Below, piece after piece: positions 18,149-27,347 of a DNA stretch of 64,000 nucleotides. A program made the position numbers and the translations under genes. Each line of letters starts with the position of its first letter. Position 1 is the stretch's first letter. The stretch is from Symploca sp. SIO2E9 (GTDB taxonomy: Bacteria > Cyanobacteriota > Cyanobacteriia > Cyanobacteriales > Coleofasciculaceae), in NCBI GenBank assembly GCA_010692645.1, contig JAAHGS010000001.1:62001-126000 (forward strand), given 5' to 3'. The notes under the pieces were generated by a model that worked only from the letters and a program-made list of their open reading frames with translations, searched no databases and was not told the DNA's origin.

Positions 18149-20140
18149 ATGTTAAACTCCCCCTATTGCACGGTGAGCTACTGCTTCAACCCCAACTGCT
18201 CTAGTCCCCAAAACCCTGAGAGCAATAAGTTTTGCTCAAATTGCGGCACTAAACTATTGTTAGCACAACGATACCGAGCCCTCAAGCCCATTGCTCAAGG
18301 AGGCTTTGGCAGAACTTTTTTGGCAGAGGATGAGTACATACCTTCAAAACCCCGTTGTGTAATTAAGCAGTTTTACCCTCAAGCAGGAAACAATGTTCTC
18401 AAAGCTGCAAAATTATTTCAGCAGGAAGCTCTGCAACTGGAAAAATTGGGCAAGCATCCCCAGATTCCAGAACTACTGGCGCATTTTGAGCAAGACAATT
18501 ACCTCTATATTGTGCAGGAATTCATCGACGGGCAAAATTTAGCTCAGGAGTTAGCAGAATCTGGGGCATTTCCAGAAGCTGAAATTCGCCACCTCCTAGC
18601 TGACTTACTGCCTGTACTGCAATTTATCCACACAGGCAAGGTAATTCATCGAGATATTAAGCCAGAGAATATCATCCGTCGGAGATTGCCCCCTTCACAT
18701 TTGTCTACTCAAGAGGAAGCTAATCTCCAAGTACCCCCTTCTCTGAAAGGAGCTAAGGGAGATTTGGCGTTGGTAGATTTTGGAGCTGCCAAGTATACCA
18801 CACCTGCAACTTTAGCTAAAACTGGGACAACTATTGGCTCTGCAGGTTATGCTGCTCCAGAGCAAATTTTTGGGAAAGCGGTTTTTGCTAGTGATATCTA
18901 CAGCTTGGGTGTCACCTGTATTCACTTGTTAACTCAACTAGAGCCGTTTGACTTGTATGATGTCCTCGAAAGTGGCTTTGTCTGGAGGCATTACTTAGTC
19001 AATAATCCAGTTAGTGAGCAATTAGCAAATGTTCTCGACAAAATGGTTCACAGTACTGTCAGGCAGCGCTATCAATCAGCTCAGGAAGTAATGCAAGCCC
19101 TAGTTATTCCAAGCACAATCGGTAAAGGTAAGGTGGCAGGACAAATCTCTGGAAAACCTAACTTTACTAAGGTCCTCTCTCAAAAATCTCTACAGCAAAC
19201 TAGTCCCAGAATTGTCTCTGTCAAGCTCTCTTTAATTAGTACCATCGCCGGACATTCAGGAACAGTTTATGCCATAGCTTTTAGCCCTGATGGACAAATT
19301 TTGGCTAGTGGCAGTGCTGACAAAACTATCAAATTGTGGCAACTGAAGATGGCGTGGGAAATCCGTACCCTTGGTAATTGGTTTTCTAGGCATTCAGATG
19401 CTGTTCGTGCTGTTGCGTTTAGTCCCAATGGCAAAACTCTTGCTAGTGGCAGTGATGACAAAACTATTAAGCTTTGGAATATGCGCAATGGGCAACATCT
19501 TTCTACCCTCACAGGGCATTCAGATTCAGTTAGTGCTGTTGTTTTTAGCCCCAATGGTAAAATTATTGCTAGTGGCAGTGCTGACAAAACTATTAAATTA
19601 TGGTTTTTCCAAACTGGACAACAGCTTTGCACTCTCAGAGGCCATTCAGATGCTCTTAGTGCTGTTGCTTTTAGCCCCAATGGCAAAAATATTGCCACTA
19701 GCAGTGCTGACAAAACTGTCAGACTTTGGGATGTACGTACAGGCGAAGAAATTAGTAGGATTACAAGTCATTCATGGTTAGTTGATTCTGTTGCTTTTAG
19801 CACTAATGGACAAATTCTTGCCACTGGCAGTGCTGACAAAACGGTTAGACTTTGGGATGTTTATACTGGGCAGCAAGTTGGCAAACTAAAAGGACATTTA
19901 AATGGTGTTAGTTGCGTTGCTTTTAGCCCCGATGGGCAGATTCTTGCTAGTGGTAGTTGGGATAACTCTATTAAACTTTGGAATGTTAGTACAGGGAAAC
20001 AGCTTGGTGAGTTTAGAGGACATTTAAATGGAGTTAGTTGCGTTGTTTTTAGTCCCGATGGACGTACTCTTGCTAGTGGTAGTTGGGATAGGACTATCAA
20101 AATTATGCGAATTATAGCGAGCCTAAGTCATTTTAAGTAA
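18149..20140 (+). CDS. Serine/threonine protein kinase with N-terminal zinc ribbon and C-terminal WD40 repeats
   Basis: CFNPNCSSPQNPESNKFCSNCGTKLLLAQRY, 'IAQGGFGRTFLAED', 'VIHRDIKPENII', 'LVDFGAAK', then about seven WD40 repeats (ASGSADKTIKLW). Start chosen at the internal ATG before the Zn ribbon; the longer ORF begins at 18083. Confidence 0.92.
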   Translation: MLNSPYCTVSYCFNPNCSSPQNPESNKFCSNCGTKLLLAQRYRALKPIAQGGFGRTFLAEDEYIPSKPRCVIKQFYPQAGNNVLKAAKLFQQEALQLEKLGKHPQIPELLAHFEQDNYLYIVQEFIDGQNLAQELAESGAFPEAEIRHLLADLLPVLQFIHTGKVIHRDIKPENIIRRRLPPSHLSTQEEANLQVPPSLKGAKGDLALVDFGAAKYTTPATLAKTGTTIGSAGYAAPEQIFGKAVFASDIYSLGVTCIHLLTQLEPFDLYDVLESGFVWRHYLVNNPVSEQLANVLDKMVHSTVRQRYQSAQEVMQALVIPSTIGKGKVAGQISGKPNFTKVLSQKSLQQTSPRIVSVKLSLISTIAGHSGTVYAIAFSPDGQILASGSADKTIKLWQLKMAWEIRTLGNWFSRHSDAVRAVAFSPNGKTLASGSDDKTIKLWNMRNGQHLSTLTGHSDSVSAVVFSPNGKIIASGSADKTIKLWFFQTGQQLCTLRGHSDALSAVAFSPNGKNIATSSADKTVRLWDVRTGEEISRITSHSWLVDSVAFSTNGQILATGSADKTVRLWDVYTGQQVGKLKGHLNGVSCVAFSPDGQILASGSWDNSIKLWNVSTGKQLGEFRGHLNGVSCVVFSPDGRTLASGSWDRTIKIMRIIASLSHFK

Positions 20141-20180
20141 TAAGTAATAAGTAATAAATTTTCTTGTTGTTATTTATTAC

Positions 20181-21698
20181 TTATAATAATTCTGCTGTCT
20201 GCCGAGGCGATACTAAGGTATTAGCACACAGAATCCCAGAAGCAGCAACTGCAGGAACTCCAATTCCTGGCATCGTGCTGTCACCCACCCGATACAAACC
20301 AGAAATCGGCGTTTGTGTACCGGGAAACATTCCCTTACCAGCAGCGATTGCAGGACCATAGGTTCCGCGATAGCGACGCAGGTAATGAGCGTGAGTTAAG
20401 GGTGTGCCAATTAGTTCAAGGACAATGCGTTTTCTAATATCTGGAATTACCCGCTCTAAAGCTAATAATAAAGGTTGCGATCGCACTTTTTTCTTGTGCT
20501 CATACCCCTCATCCCGCTGCCAACCTTGATGGGGTTCCAAAGTGTAGGCATGAACTACGTGATGCCCCTCTGGAGCCAGGGTAGCATCCCACACCGAGGG
20601 AATGGAAATCATGCAGGTATTACCAGGCTCGGTAAGATCTTGGTTGGTATCTTGAACTACCACATGATGTCCTGTCAATTGCTCTAATCCCTCGGCTCTA
20701 ATCCCCAGATGGAGATGCATAAAGCTCTCAACTGCTGGTGTCTCTAAAGCTGATTGTCGGTAAGACTGGGACAAATTCTGGGGACGCAGTAGGGGAGGGT
20801 TCTGATTTGTCCCTACAAAGGTATCCCAGATTGTAGCATTAGAAATAACTACTGCTGCTTTAATAATTTCCCCATTCCTCAAACGGACACCAACTGCTTT
20901 ACCAGATTCCACCAGGATTTGATCAACATGGGCATTGAGCCGCAACTGCCCACCCCAGCCTCTTAAACCACGCACTAAGGCATTAACAATGGCACCACTG
21001 CCCCCTACTGGATACTCAACACCAGCGCGGGAACGTTCCCCTAGCATAAACGCCACCTCTGGGGCAATTGTACCCTCTGCTTTCATTCCTGACAGCAGAA
21101 AGCACTCTAAATCAATCAGTCGCCTTACCCAGGGGTCACGCACTTCTTTGTCCATAATCGCACCAACTGAACCCTGGATGATACCTAATTGAGGCAGCAT
21201 TTTTAACAGCGAGGGCAAATAATCTCCGATGAGAACAGGAATTAACTGCCAATCAGCTCTTAGGGCAATTGTGGGGATATCCTTTAAGGCTTCGTAGAGT
21301 GGCAACAGACGCTGTTCAAATTTTGCTAGTTCCTTTGCACCTTGGGGCGTAATCTGAGCAACTGCCTCCCGATAACGCTGGGCATCACTATGAACAGCAA
21401 AAATTCCTTCCGGAAAATGGTAATGCCCCAGAGGATCATAGGGAACAGTTGCCAGAGATTCTCCCAAGACATCTAGCACTTGTCGCAAGGGATTAAGACT
21501 AGGGCGACTCTTGCCCAAACCGCAGTAGAAGGAAGGGCCAGAATCAAACTTAAAACCGCGACGGGAAAAACTATGAGCTGCACCACCGGCAATCCCGTGG
21601 CTTTCGCATACTAGTACCCGCTTCCCATAACGAGCTAGCAGTGCAGCAGCAGTTAACCCACCAATACCGCTACCAATGACAATTACATCTTGGCTCAT
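20181..21698 (-). CDS. NAD(P)/FAD-dependent oxidoreductase, carotenoid isomerase/CrtO-CrtH-like
   Basis: Rossmann motif 'VIVIGSGIGGLTAAALLARYGKRVLVCE', 'GGAAHSFSRRGFKFDSGPSFYCG', C-terminal 'GLYRVGDSTMPGIGVPAVAASG'. Confidence 0.85.
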   Translation of the reverse strand: MSQDVIVIGSGIGGLTAAALLARYGKRVLVCESHGIAGGAAHSFSRRGFKFDSGPSFYCGLGKSRPSLNPLRQVLDVLGESLATVPYDPLGHYHFPEGIFAVHSDAQRYREAVAQITPQGAKELAKFEQRLLPLYEALKDIPTIALRADWQLIPVLIGDYLPSLLKMLPQLGIIQGSVGAIMDKEVRDPWVRRLIDLECFLLSGMKAEGTIAPEVAFMLGERSRAGVEYPVGGSGAIVNALVRGLRGWGGQLRLNAHVDQILVESGKAVGVRLRNGEIIKAAVVISNATIWDTFVGTNQNPPLLRPQNLSQSYRQSALETPAVESFMHLHLGIRAEGLEQLTGHHVVVQDTNQDLTEPGNTCMISIPSVWDATLAPEGHHVVHAYTLEPHQGWQRDEGYEHKKKVRSQPLLLALERVIPDIRKRIVLELIGTPLTHAHYLRRYRGTYGPAIAAGKGMFPGTQTPISGLYRVGDSTMPGIGVPAVAASGILCANTLVSPRQTAELL

Positions 21699-21757
21699 TT
21701 CCTGAGTTTAGCTGTCGATATATTTAGTGTTTTGGAACTCTTCGACAGGAGCAGCCA

Positions 21758-23140
21758 TTGCTACCTAATGACGAAGTAGTCTTTATATTGTGCAACATTT
21801 CTGTTACATTAGTTTACAAAATGTTACGTTGGCTTGATAACGAGCTTTGGAAGCAGACGGGAACTCTAGTGATGGAGTGCAAGAGCCTAAAAATGAGTCT
21901 CACCACCGATAGCCATTCCACCGCAAAGCAACTGGCAACACTCAATCGCCGGTTAGCATTACTAAAACACGCCCAGAGTAAACTCATCGCCACTATTGCT
22001 CATGAACTTTGGACTCCCCTATCTACAATCCAAGTTAGTTTGGAAAGTCTAGCTAGTGAAGGGGAAGTATTCCCCAGGTTTCGGCAACTAATGCTAGACA
22101 TTGCCTTGAGGGATGCACAGCGCCTGTACCAATTACTTCATGATTTGCTTACTCTCTCTAAATTAGAACAAGGGCAAGTGTATCATCATCGAGAATCTCT
22201 TGAACTCCAAAAAAATCTAGGTTTAGTTGTCGAAGAAGCTTTGTTGAGAATGTTGGAGCTACATCAAGGGGAACCCAAACCCTATCTCTGGCGAGAAGCT
22301 CAGTTGTCTAGCGTTGAAGCTATCACTACTCAAGCTCAGGAAGCTTTGACTCAAGCCCAAAGTGATCAAGATTTAGCTGTACTCAATCGCCAGTTAGCAA
22401 TTTTAGAACATACTCGGAGTAACCTGATTGCTATTGTTGGTCATGAATTGCGAACTCCTTTGTCTACAATCCAGATTTGTTTAGAGAGTTTAGCTAGTGA
22501 ACCAATGATGGATTCACAGGATCAGCAGGTAATGCTTGAGATTGCTCTCAAGGACGTTGAGCGCCTGCGCCAACTGATTCAAGATTTTTTTACACTTTCT
22601 CGATTAGAACACGGGCAAGTATACCATCGCCCAGAATCTCTTGAACTCCAACAAGCTCTAGATTTAGTCCTTAGTGGTTTGACAAACAAGCCTGAGCAAA
22701 AACAATTACCTCGAATTAAAGTTGAATTGCCTTCTCAACTGCCTCCAATTCAAGCCGATGGAGACAAGCTTGTAGAGGTTTTAAGTAAACTTATAGATAA
22801 TGCCTGCAAGTTCACAGCGGCTAGTGGGGAAGTCACGATTCAAGCTCTGCTGTACGATTTTAAAGTTGAGACAACTCCAGCAGACTTACCCAGTCCGATG
22901 CTAGAAGTGATTATAGCTGATACAGGTCGAGGCATTGCACCCAGTCAGCTAGAAGCAATATTTAGCCATTTTTATCAGGAGGAAGATGCTCTGCGACGTA
23001 CTGCTGGCGGCACTGGTATTGGTTTGGCTATTTGTCGCCAAATTATTCAAGGCATGGGCGGAAAAATTTGGGCTACTTCGGCTGGTAAAAAGCAAGGCAG
23101 TCGCTTCCACTTTACGATTCCGATTGTGCTAGAAAAATAA
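21758..23140 (+). CDS. Sensor histidine kinase with two tandem HisKA (DHp) modules and one HATPase domain; start uncertain
   Basis: H-boxes 'TIAHELWTPLSTIQ' and 'IVGHELRTPLSTIQ'; N box 'LIDNACKFT'; G boxes 'IADTGRGIAPSQ', 'GGTGIGLAIC'. Confidence 0.9.
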   Translation: MLPNDEVVFILCNISVTLVYKMLRWLDNELWKQTGTLVMECKSLKMSLTTDSHSTAKQLATLNRRLALLKHAQSKLIATIAHELWTPLSTIQVSLESLASEGEVFPRFRQLMLDIALRDAQRLYQLLHDLLTLSKLEQGQVYHHRESLELQKNLGLVVEEALLRMLELHQGEPKPYLWREAQLSSVEAITTQAQEALTQAQSDQDLAVLNRQLAILEHTRSNLIAIVGHELRTPLSTIQICLESLASEPMMDSQDQQVMLEIALKDVERLRQLIQDFFTLSRLEHGQVYHRPESLELQQALDLVLSGLTNKPEQKQLPRIKVELPSQLPPIQADGDKLVEVLSKLIDNACKFTAASGEVTIQALLYDFKVETTPADLPSPMLEVIIADTGRGIAPSQLEAIFSHFYQEEDALRRTAGGTGIGLAICRQIIQGMGGKIWATSAGKKQGSRFHFTIPIVLEK

Positions 23141-23208
23141 TTGCCCTAACTGTTTTATTGGTTAATGAGCATAGATCAATGTTCACTGCTCAACTCTGGC
23201 TCGTTAAA

Positions 23209-23291
23209 GACGCGGGGACAGGGGGACAGGGGGACAGGGGGACAGGTCGACAGGTCGACGCGGAGACGCGGAGACGCGGAGACGCGGAGAC
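23209..23291. repeat. Mixed array: gacaggggg, gacaggtc and gacgcgga units
   Basis: Direct reading. Confidence 0.9.
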
Positions 23292-23508
23292 AAATTGGAT
23301 GGGGATTTGACCCATATTAATTTCGATAAAAAATATCTTAAATTTCCTATCTTCACTGGTGTATTTTTTTAAAAAAAAACACAATTAAAGTGTTGAGTTG
23401 AGCGAATCTTATTTAACATCACAATCAGTTCAAGTCTTCCTATTCAAATTCAGTCGCATCGTTACCATTAAACACTGTATTCTGGTCTACATCTAGAGAG
23501 AACTCCGG

Positions 23509-23541
23509 GCATCCATGTTACTAATATGGATGCTTTTTTTT
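23509..23541 (+). terminator. Rho-independent terminator
   Basis: gcatccat / atggatgc perfect 8-bp stem followed by eight T. Confidence 0.75.
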
Positions 23542-23889
23542 GCTGATAGTATTCTCTATTCCTGACAACAAAATGTTAAATTAATTTTGCCCTGATATAG
23601 CAGTACGTATTAAGGTTAGGAAAAGCTAAATCGCTAAAACCTTGTCACAGTCAACTTCTGCCTTCTGCTTTCTGCCTTCTGCCTTCTGCCTTCTGCCTTC
23701 TGCCTTCTGCCTTGCGCGTAGCGCTATATATACGTGAATTGGCGTTCTAGTTAAACCAGCAATTTGTACAAAATTTTCATAAAAATACCAAGGGTGGCGA
23801 CTGCTATAACTTAATAGTTTTCCGCCAATTCATCCGGAGGAGGCAAAAGCTATGCCGGAAGAAGAAGTAGTAGATGCACCCTAGATGAC

Positions 23890-23921
23890 CGCCCTCAACG
23901 CTTCGCGCTGGGGGTTTTTTG
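23890..23921 (+). terminator. Rho-independent terminator-like hairpin with T6
   Basis: ccctcaacgc-ttcg-cgctggggg followed by tttttt. Confidence 0.6.
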
Positions 23922-23999
23922 TTTAACATAGAACTGCTCTGGCAAGGTTCATACGCCTTACGGCGGCAACAAGTGCAAGAGGGCAAAAAGGACAAAGGG

Positions 24000-25304
24000 C
24001 TATGTAGTCCTGGCACCAACACAGACGACACGAAAACCGATAACGTAGCTGACAGCGTCGCGCCCGAAAGTGCTGAGGTCGCGAGACGCGCAACGGCAGC
24101 GATCAGGATCGTTGTTCCACGAACCACCGCGCAGCACTTTGTTGCTATTACTATCATTGCCTTCTATCCAAGCACTGCCATCCCTTGGTACGCCATCATA
24201 GTTAGCATGCCAATCATCTGCACACCACTCCCACACATTCCCATGCATATCATATAAGCCAAAGGCGTTAGCCGGAAAACTACCTACTGGGGTGGTTTTC
24301 TCTCTATATTCTCGTGCTGGCTCCGAAGCATAGGTAACGCTTGCACGATAATTTGCTAAGGAGTCAGTGAGCGTTTCGCCATAGTGAAATGGGGTTTTTG
24401 TTCCTGCACGACAGGCATATTCCCATTGAGCCTCACTGGGTAAACGATAGCTGCGTCCCATCGTCTTTTGACTGAGCTTCTTACAAAATTCCTCCGCATC
24501 ATTCCAGGAAACCCTTTCCACAGGATGTTTCTCTCCCTTGAAGCGAGATGGATTTTTACCCATCACTTGTTGATACTGTTGCTGGGTGACTTCAAACATA
24601 CCCATAAAAAAAGTTGGCACCTTTACTTCCTGCTGCGGACTTTCAGAATTTCTTTGACCTTTCTCCGATGCTGGGGAACCCATTGTAAAAGAACCACCAG
24701 GTATTTCCACCATTTCCAGGCTGATGCCATTACCCAACTCCTCCTTAAAGAACTTGGCTTGTTGCTTAGAATTGCGTTCTACTTCCTTCCCTCTTGCATT
24801 CACCTTCACCGTTTCAAACTCAACTGACCACTGCGGCAATCCCAATAGTTTAGGTCCTCCTTCAGTAGGGGCAATGTATATCGCTTTAGCTACAACAATC
24901 TGTAGAGAATCTAGAATCTGACGAGCTACTACTGCTATCACCAAGCCTCCACCTCCCAAGCCTGCCCACTTCAAAAACTGTTTTCGGGTAATTGGCGTTG
25001 GGGTTGTAATTGTTGTTGCTTGTTGTTGGCGTCTGTCTGCTTCTCGTTGTTGTCGCAGTCTTTGTTCTTCCTGTTGCTGCCTTATTCTCTGTTGTTCTTG
25101 CTGCTTCCGGTATTGTGCTTCCTTCTGGGTTAATATTGGCTCTTCGAGCTGTGTTCTTTGTTTATCTGTCAGTTGCAGAGATTGTTGTAACCTCCTTAAC
25201 TGTCTACGACTCGCTGTAGTCAGGGGAAATTCTTGTTCCACTGCTTGAGAGAAACTGTGCCGGTACTGTTCTAATTTCTGCTGCTGCTGTTGTTCCCTTT
25301 CCAT
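24000..25304 (-). CDS. SUMF1/formylglycine-generating-enzyme-like protein; probably the C-terminal part of a split caspase-SUMF1 fusion
   Basis: GGSFTMGSPASEKGQRNSESPQQEVKVPTFFMGMFEVTQQQY..., 'GNVWEWCADDWH', 'LRGGSWNNDPDRCRCASR', 'GFRVVC'. Confidence 0.9.
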   Translation of the reverse strand: MEREQQQQQKLEQYRHSFSQAVEQEFPLTTASRRQLRRLQQSLQLTDKQRTQLEEPILTQKEAQYRKQQEQQRIRQQQEEQRLRQQREADRRQQQATTITTPTPITRKQFLKWAGLGGGGLVIAVVARQILDSLQIVVAKAIYIAPTEGGPKLLGLPQWSVEFETVKVNARGKEVERNSKQQAKFFKEELGNGISLEMVEIPGGSFTMGSPASEKGQRNSESPQQEVKVPTFFMGMFEVTQQQYQQVMGKNPSRFKGEKHPVERVSWNDAEEFCKKLSQKTMGRSYRLPSEAQWEYACRAGTKTPFHYGETLTDSLANYRASVTYASEPAREYREKTTPVGSFPANAFGLYDMHGNVWEWCADDWHANYDGVPRDGSAWIEGNDSNSNKVLRGGSWNNDPDRCRCASRDLSTFGRDAVSYVIGFRVVCVGARTT

Positions 25305-25314
25305 CGCAGCCTGA

Positions 25315-26349
25315 TCAACTTCTTCGACTTCTCCTCTCGATGCAATCGTAGCTCCAGCAGTTGAATTGGCAGCTTCGGCAATGGAATCTTGAGCTCTGGT
25401 CGTCTTTTTTACTGCTATTCTTTGAATCGCTGCGATCGCTCCGCGCTGGCGCTACCGCGCCAATCGCATCTATGTCTCCACGAGATACTGCCAATACTCT
25501 AATCCACAGTTGCTCTGCTAAGGGCAGGTTTCCTTTGTTTTCCGCTAGAGATGCTTGGAATTTCAATGGCTCTACATCTTTAAGTCTGGCGCACTGCTCT
25601 AGTAAAATAAAGTACATCTTATAGGGCGGTTCTGCCTTGAGATAAGGATTTTGTACAGGCTTGCCATAACGATGATTTAGCTGGGGGACGTAATAGCGCA
25701 GGTATTGGTCTAAACGCTCTACTGTTGCACAATTAGCCTCTTTCTGCTGATGTAACCCTTCTAAAAGCACATGGGTAAATATTCCATGTCCCAATTCCTT
25801 TATTTCCCACGATTGTTGGTGAGGATGGCACGAGTAAAAAGTTATCACTCCCTGGTGCCTCTGTTTTCCAATTCCCAATTCTCCTCGACTACGACTTTCT
25901 TCATTTCTACAGGCATCTAACAGTAACACCACATTATCTGCTCCACTGCGCCGTAATCGCTTGGTAACATAATCTACAGAGAGTGCTGTATGTTCTACAT
26001 CCTGTGGGTCACTGTCTTCCAGCATTAAATAGTCTTCGTCGGCGTAAATTTTGCCATGGCCTGCAAAAAAGAACCATAAATTGTCCTGTGGTTTTAATAA
26101 AGTTCTTTGCTTATTCTCAAACTGTGCTTGTAGAAATCGCCGCAGCCTCCCAAAGGTTGGTGTTGTCGGAATCGGGGGATTGGCTTCTTCTATTGGAGGA
26201 GAGTTGTTTGTAAACACAAACACCTTATCAAACTTTGCTTCTTGCTTAAACCAAGCCGCCATCGCCTCCGCATCTTGTTGGGCATATTCTAGCGATTGCA
26301 GATTATCGTATTTATTAATGCCAACGACTATCGCCCAGTTCTTTGACAT
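25315..26349 (-). CDS. Caspase family protein (peptidase C14, orthocaspase-type); C-terminus out of frame after a 28-bp insertion
   Basis: N-term 'NWAIVVGINKYDNLQSLEYAQQDAEAMAAWF', His dyad 'WFFFAGHGK', Cys dyad 'VLLLDACRNE'. Confidence 0.9.
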   Translation of the reverse strand: MSKNWAIVVGINKYDNLQSLEYAQQDAEAMAAWFKQEAKFDKVFVFTNNSPPIEEANPPIPTTPTFGRLRRFLQAQFENKQRTLLKPQDNLWFFFAGHGKIYADEDYLMLEDSDPQDVEHTALSVDYVTKRLRRSGADNVVLLLDACRNEESRSRGELGIGKQRHQGVITFYSCHPHQQSWEIKELGHGIFTHVLLEGLHQQKEANCATVERLDQYLRYYVPQLNHRYGKPVQNPYLKAEPPYKMYFILLEQCARLKDVEPLKFQASLAENKGNLPLAEQLWIRVLAVSRGDIDAIGAVAPARSDRSDSKNSSKKDDQSSRFHCRSCQFNCWSYDCIERRSRRS

Positions 26350-26680
26350 CTAACTCCTCATTCCTCTCGCCTCTGCTACTGGCTTTCCCGAACTTCTACA
26401 CTCACCCTCTTAATTGACTCTTTTGAGAGCTTAGAGAGCTTTTCCTGTTCATGTAGCTCATGAAGCTAGTCTAACAATCTGATTTTATCGATGCCAAATC
26501 AGAGTCATTAGCAAAAGTTCCTTCTGGTAAGAGTTAGAGAGAATATTGGACGAAATGCTGGCTTTGCCTAACGCGTAGTTATGTGATAACGTATGTAGCG
26601 ATCGCTATCAGTTCCATTGAAGAGATTAACCACCTTTTGGTTTTTTAATTTCCCATTTAAATTTAAGATACAGCACAGAG

Positions 26681-27238
26681 ATGAGTGAGATTATTCCGAG
26701 ATCTTTTTATAGCCGTCGTGTTATTGAAGTGGCTCCGGATTTAGTCGGTATGTGGTTAGTGCGACAAATCAATGAGTCGATACAGCGGGTTCAAATCGTT
26801 GAGACAGAAGCTTATGAGCAATCAGAGCCTGCCTGCCATGCCCATCGAGGGCAAACTAGCAGAAATATGGTCATGTTTGGCTGTGCAGGGTATGCTTATG
26901 TGTATTTTGTCTATGGAATGCATTATTGTTTCAACATCGTCACCGACAAGGAAAACACAGCTAGTGCGGTGCTGATTAGGGCTGTGGCTTTTCCAGATAA
27001 TGCTCATCTTGGTGCAGGTCCAGCCAAACTGTGCAAAGCACTATCTATTGATAAAACTCTCAATGGAATCGATGTGACTAATCCTCAAGGAGGGCTTTGG
27101 CTGGAAGTTGGCGAGTCTCCCCCTTTGACTCAAACCACTCGTATTGGCATTACAAAAGGCGTTGATTTGCCGTGGCGTTGGTATTGGCAAAGTCATCAGA
27201 GCGTCTCAAAAACATCTCGGCAGTTAAACAACAAATAA
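26681..27238 (+). CDS. DNA-3-methyladenine glycosylase (AAG/MPG family)
   Basis: VIEVAPDLVGMWLVRQ...VQIVETEAYEQSEPACHAHRGQTSRNMVMFGCAGYAYVYFVYGMHYCFNIVTD. Confidence 0.93.
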   Translation: MSEIIPRSFYSRRVIEVAPDLVGMWLVRQINESIQRVQIVETEAYEQSEPACHAHRGQTSRNMVMFGCAGYAYVYFVYGMHYCFNIVTDKENTASAVLIRAVAFPDNAHLGAGPAKLCKALSIDKTLNGIDVTNPQGGLWLEVGESPPLTQTTRIGITKGVDLPWRWYWQSHQSVSKTSRQLNNK

Positions 27239-27347
27239 CTGCTGATCATGGATAATCAAGCTTAGAACTATCGGCTTTTCCCTACTCCCTACTCCCTGCT
27301 CCCTTCTCCCTCTCCTTACCAAAGACTTATTAAGCAAGCCCTAAATA

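Noticed and set aside
19267-20100. Minus-strand ORFs with repeated LPLA...LPLGLKA units
   Set aside because: Antisense of WD40 repeats in the kinase gene.
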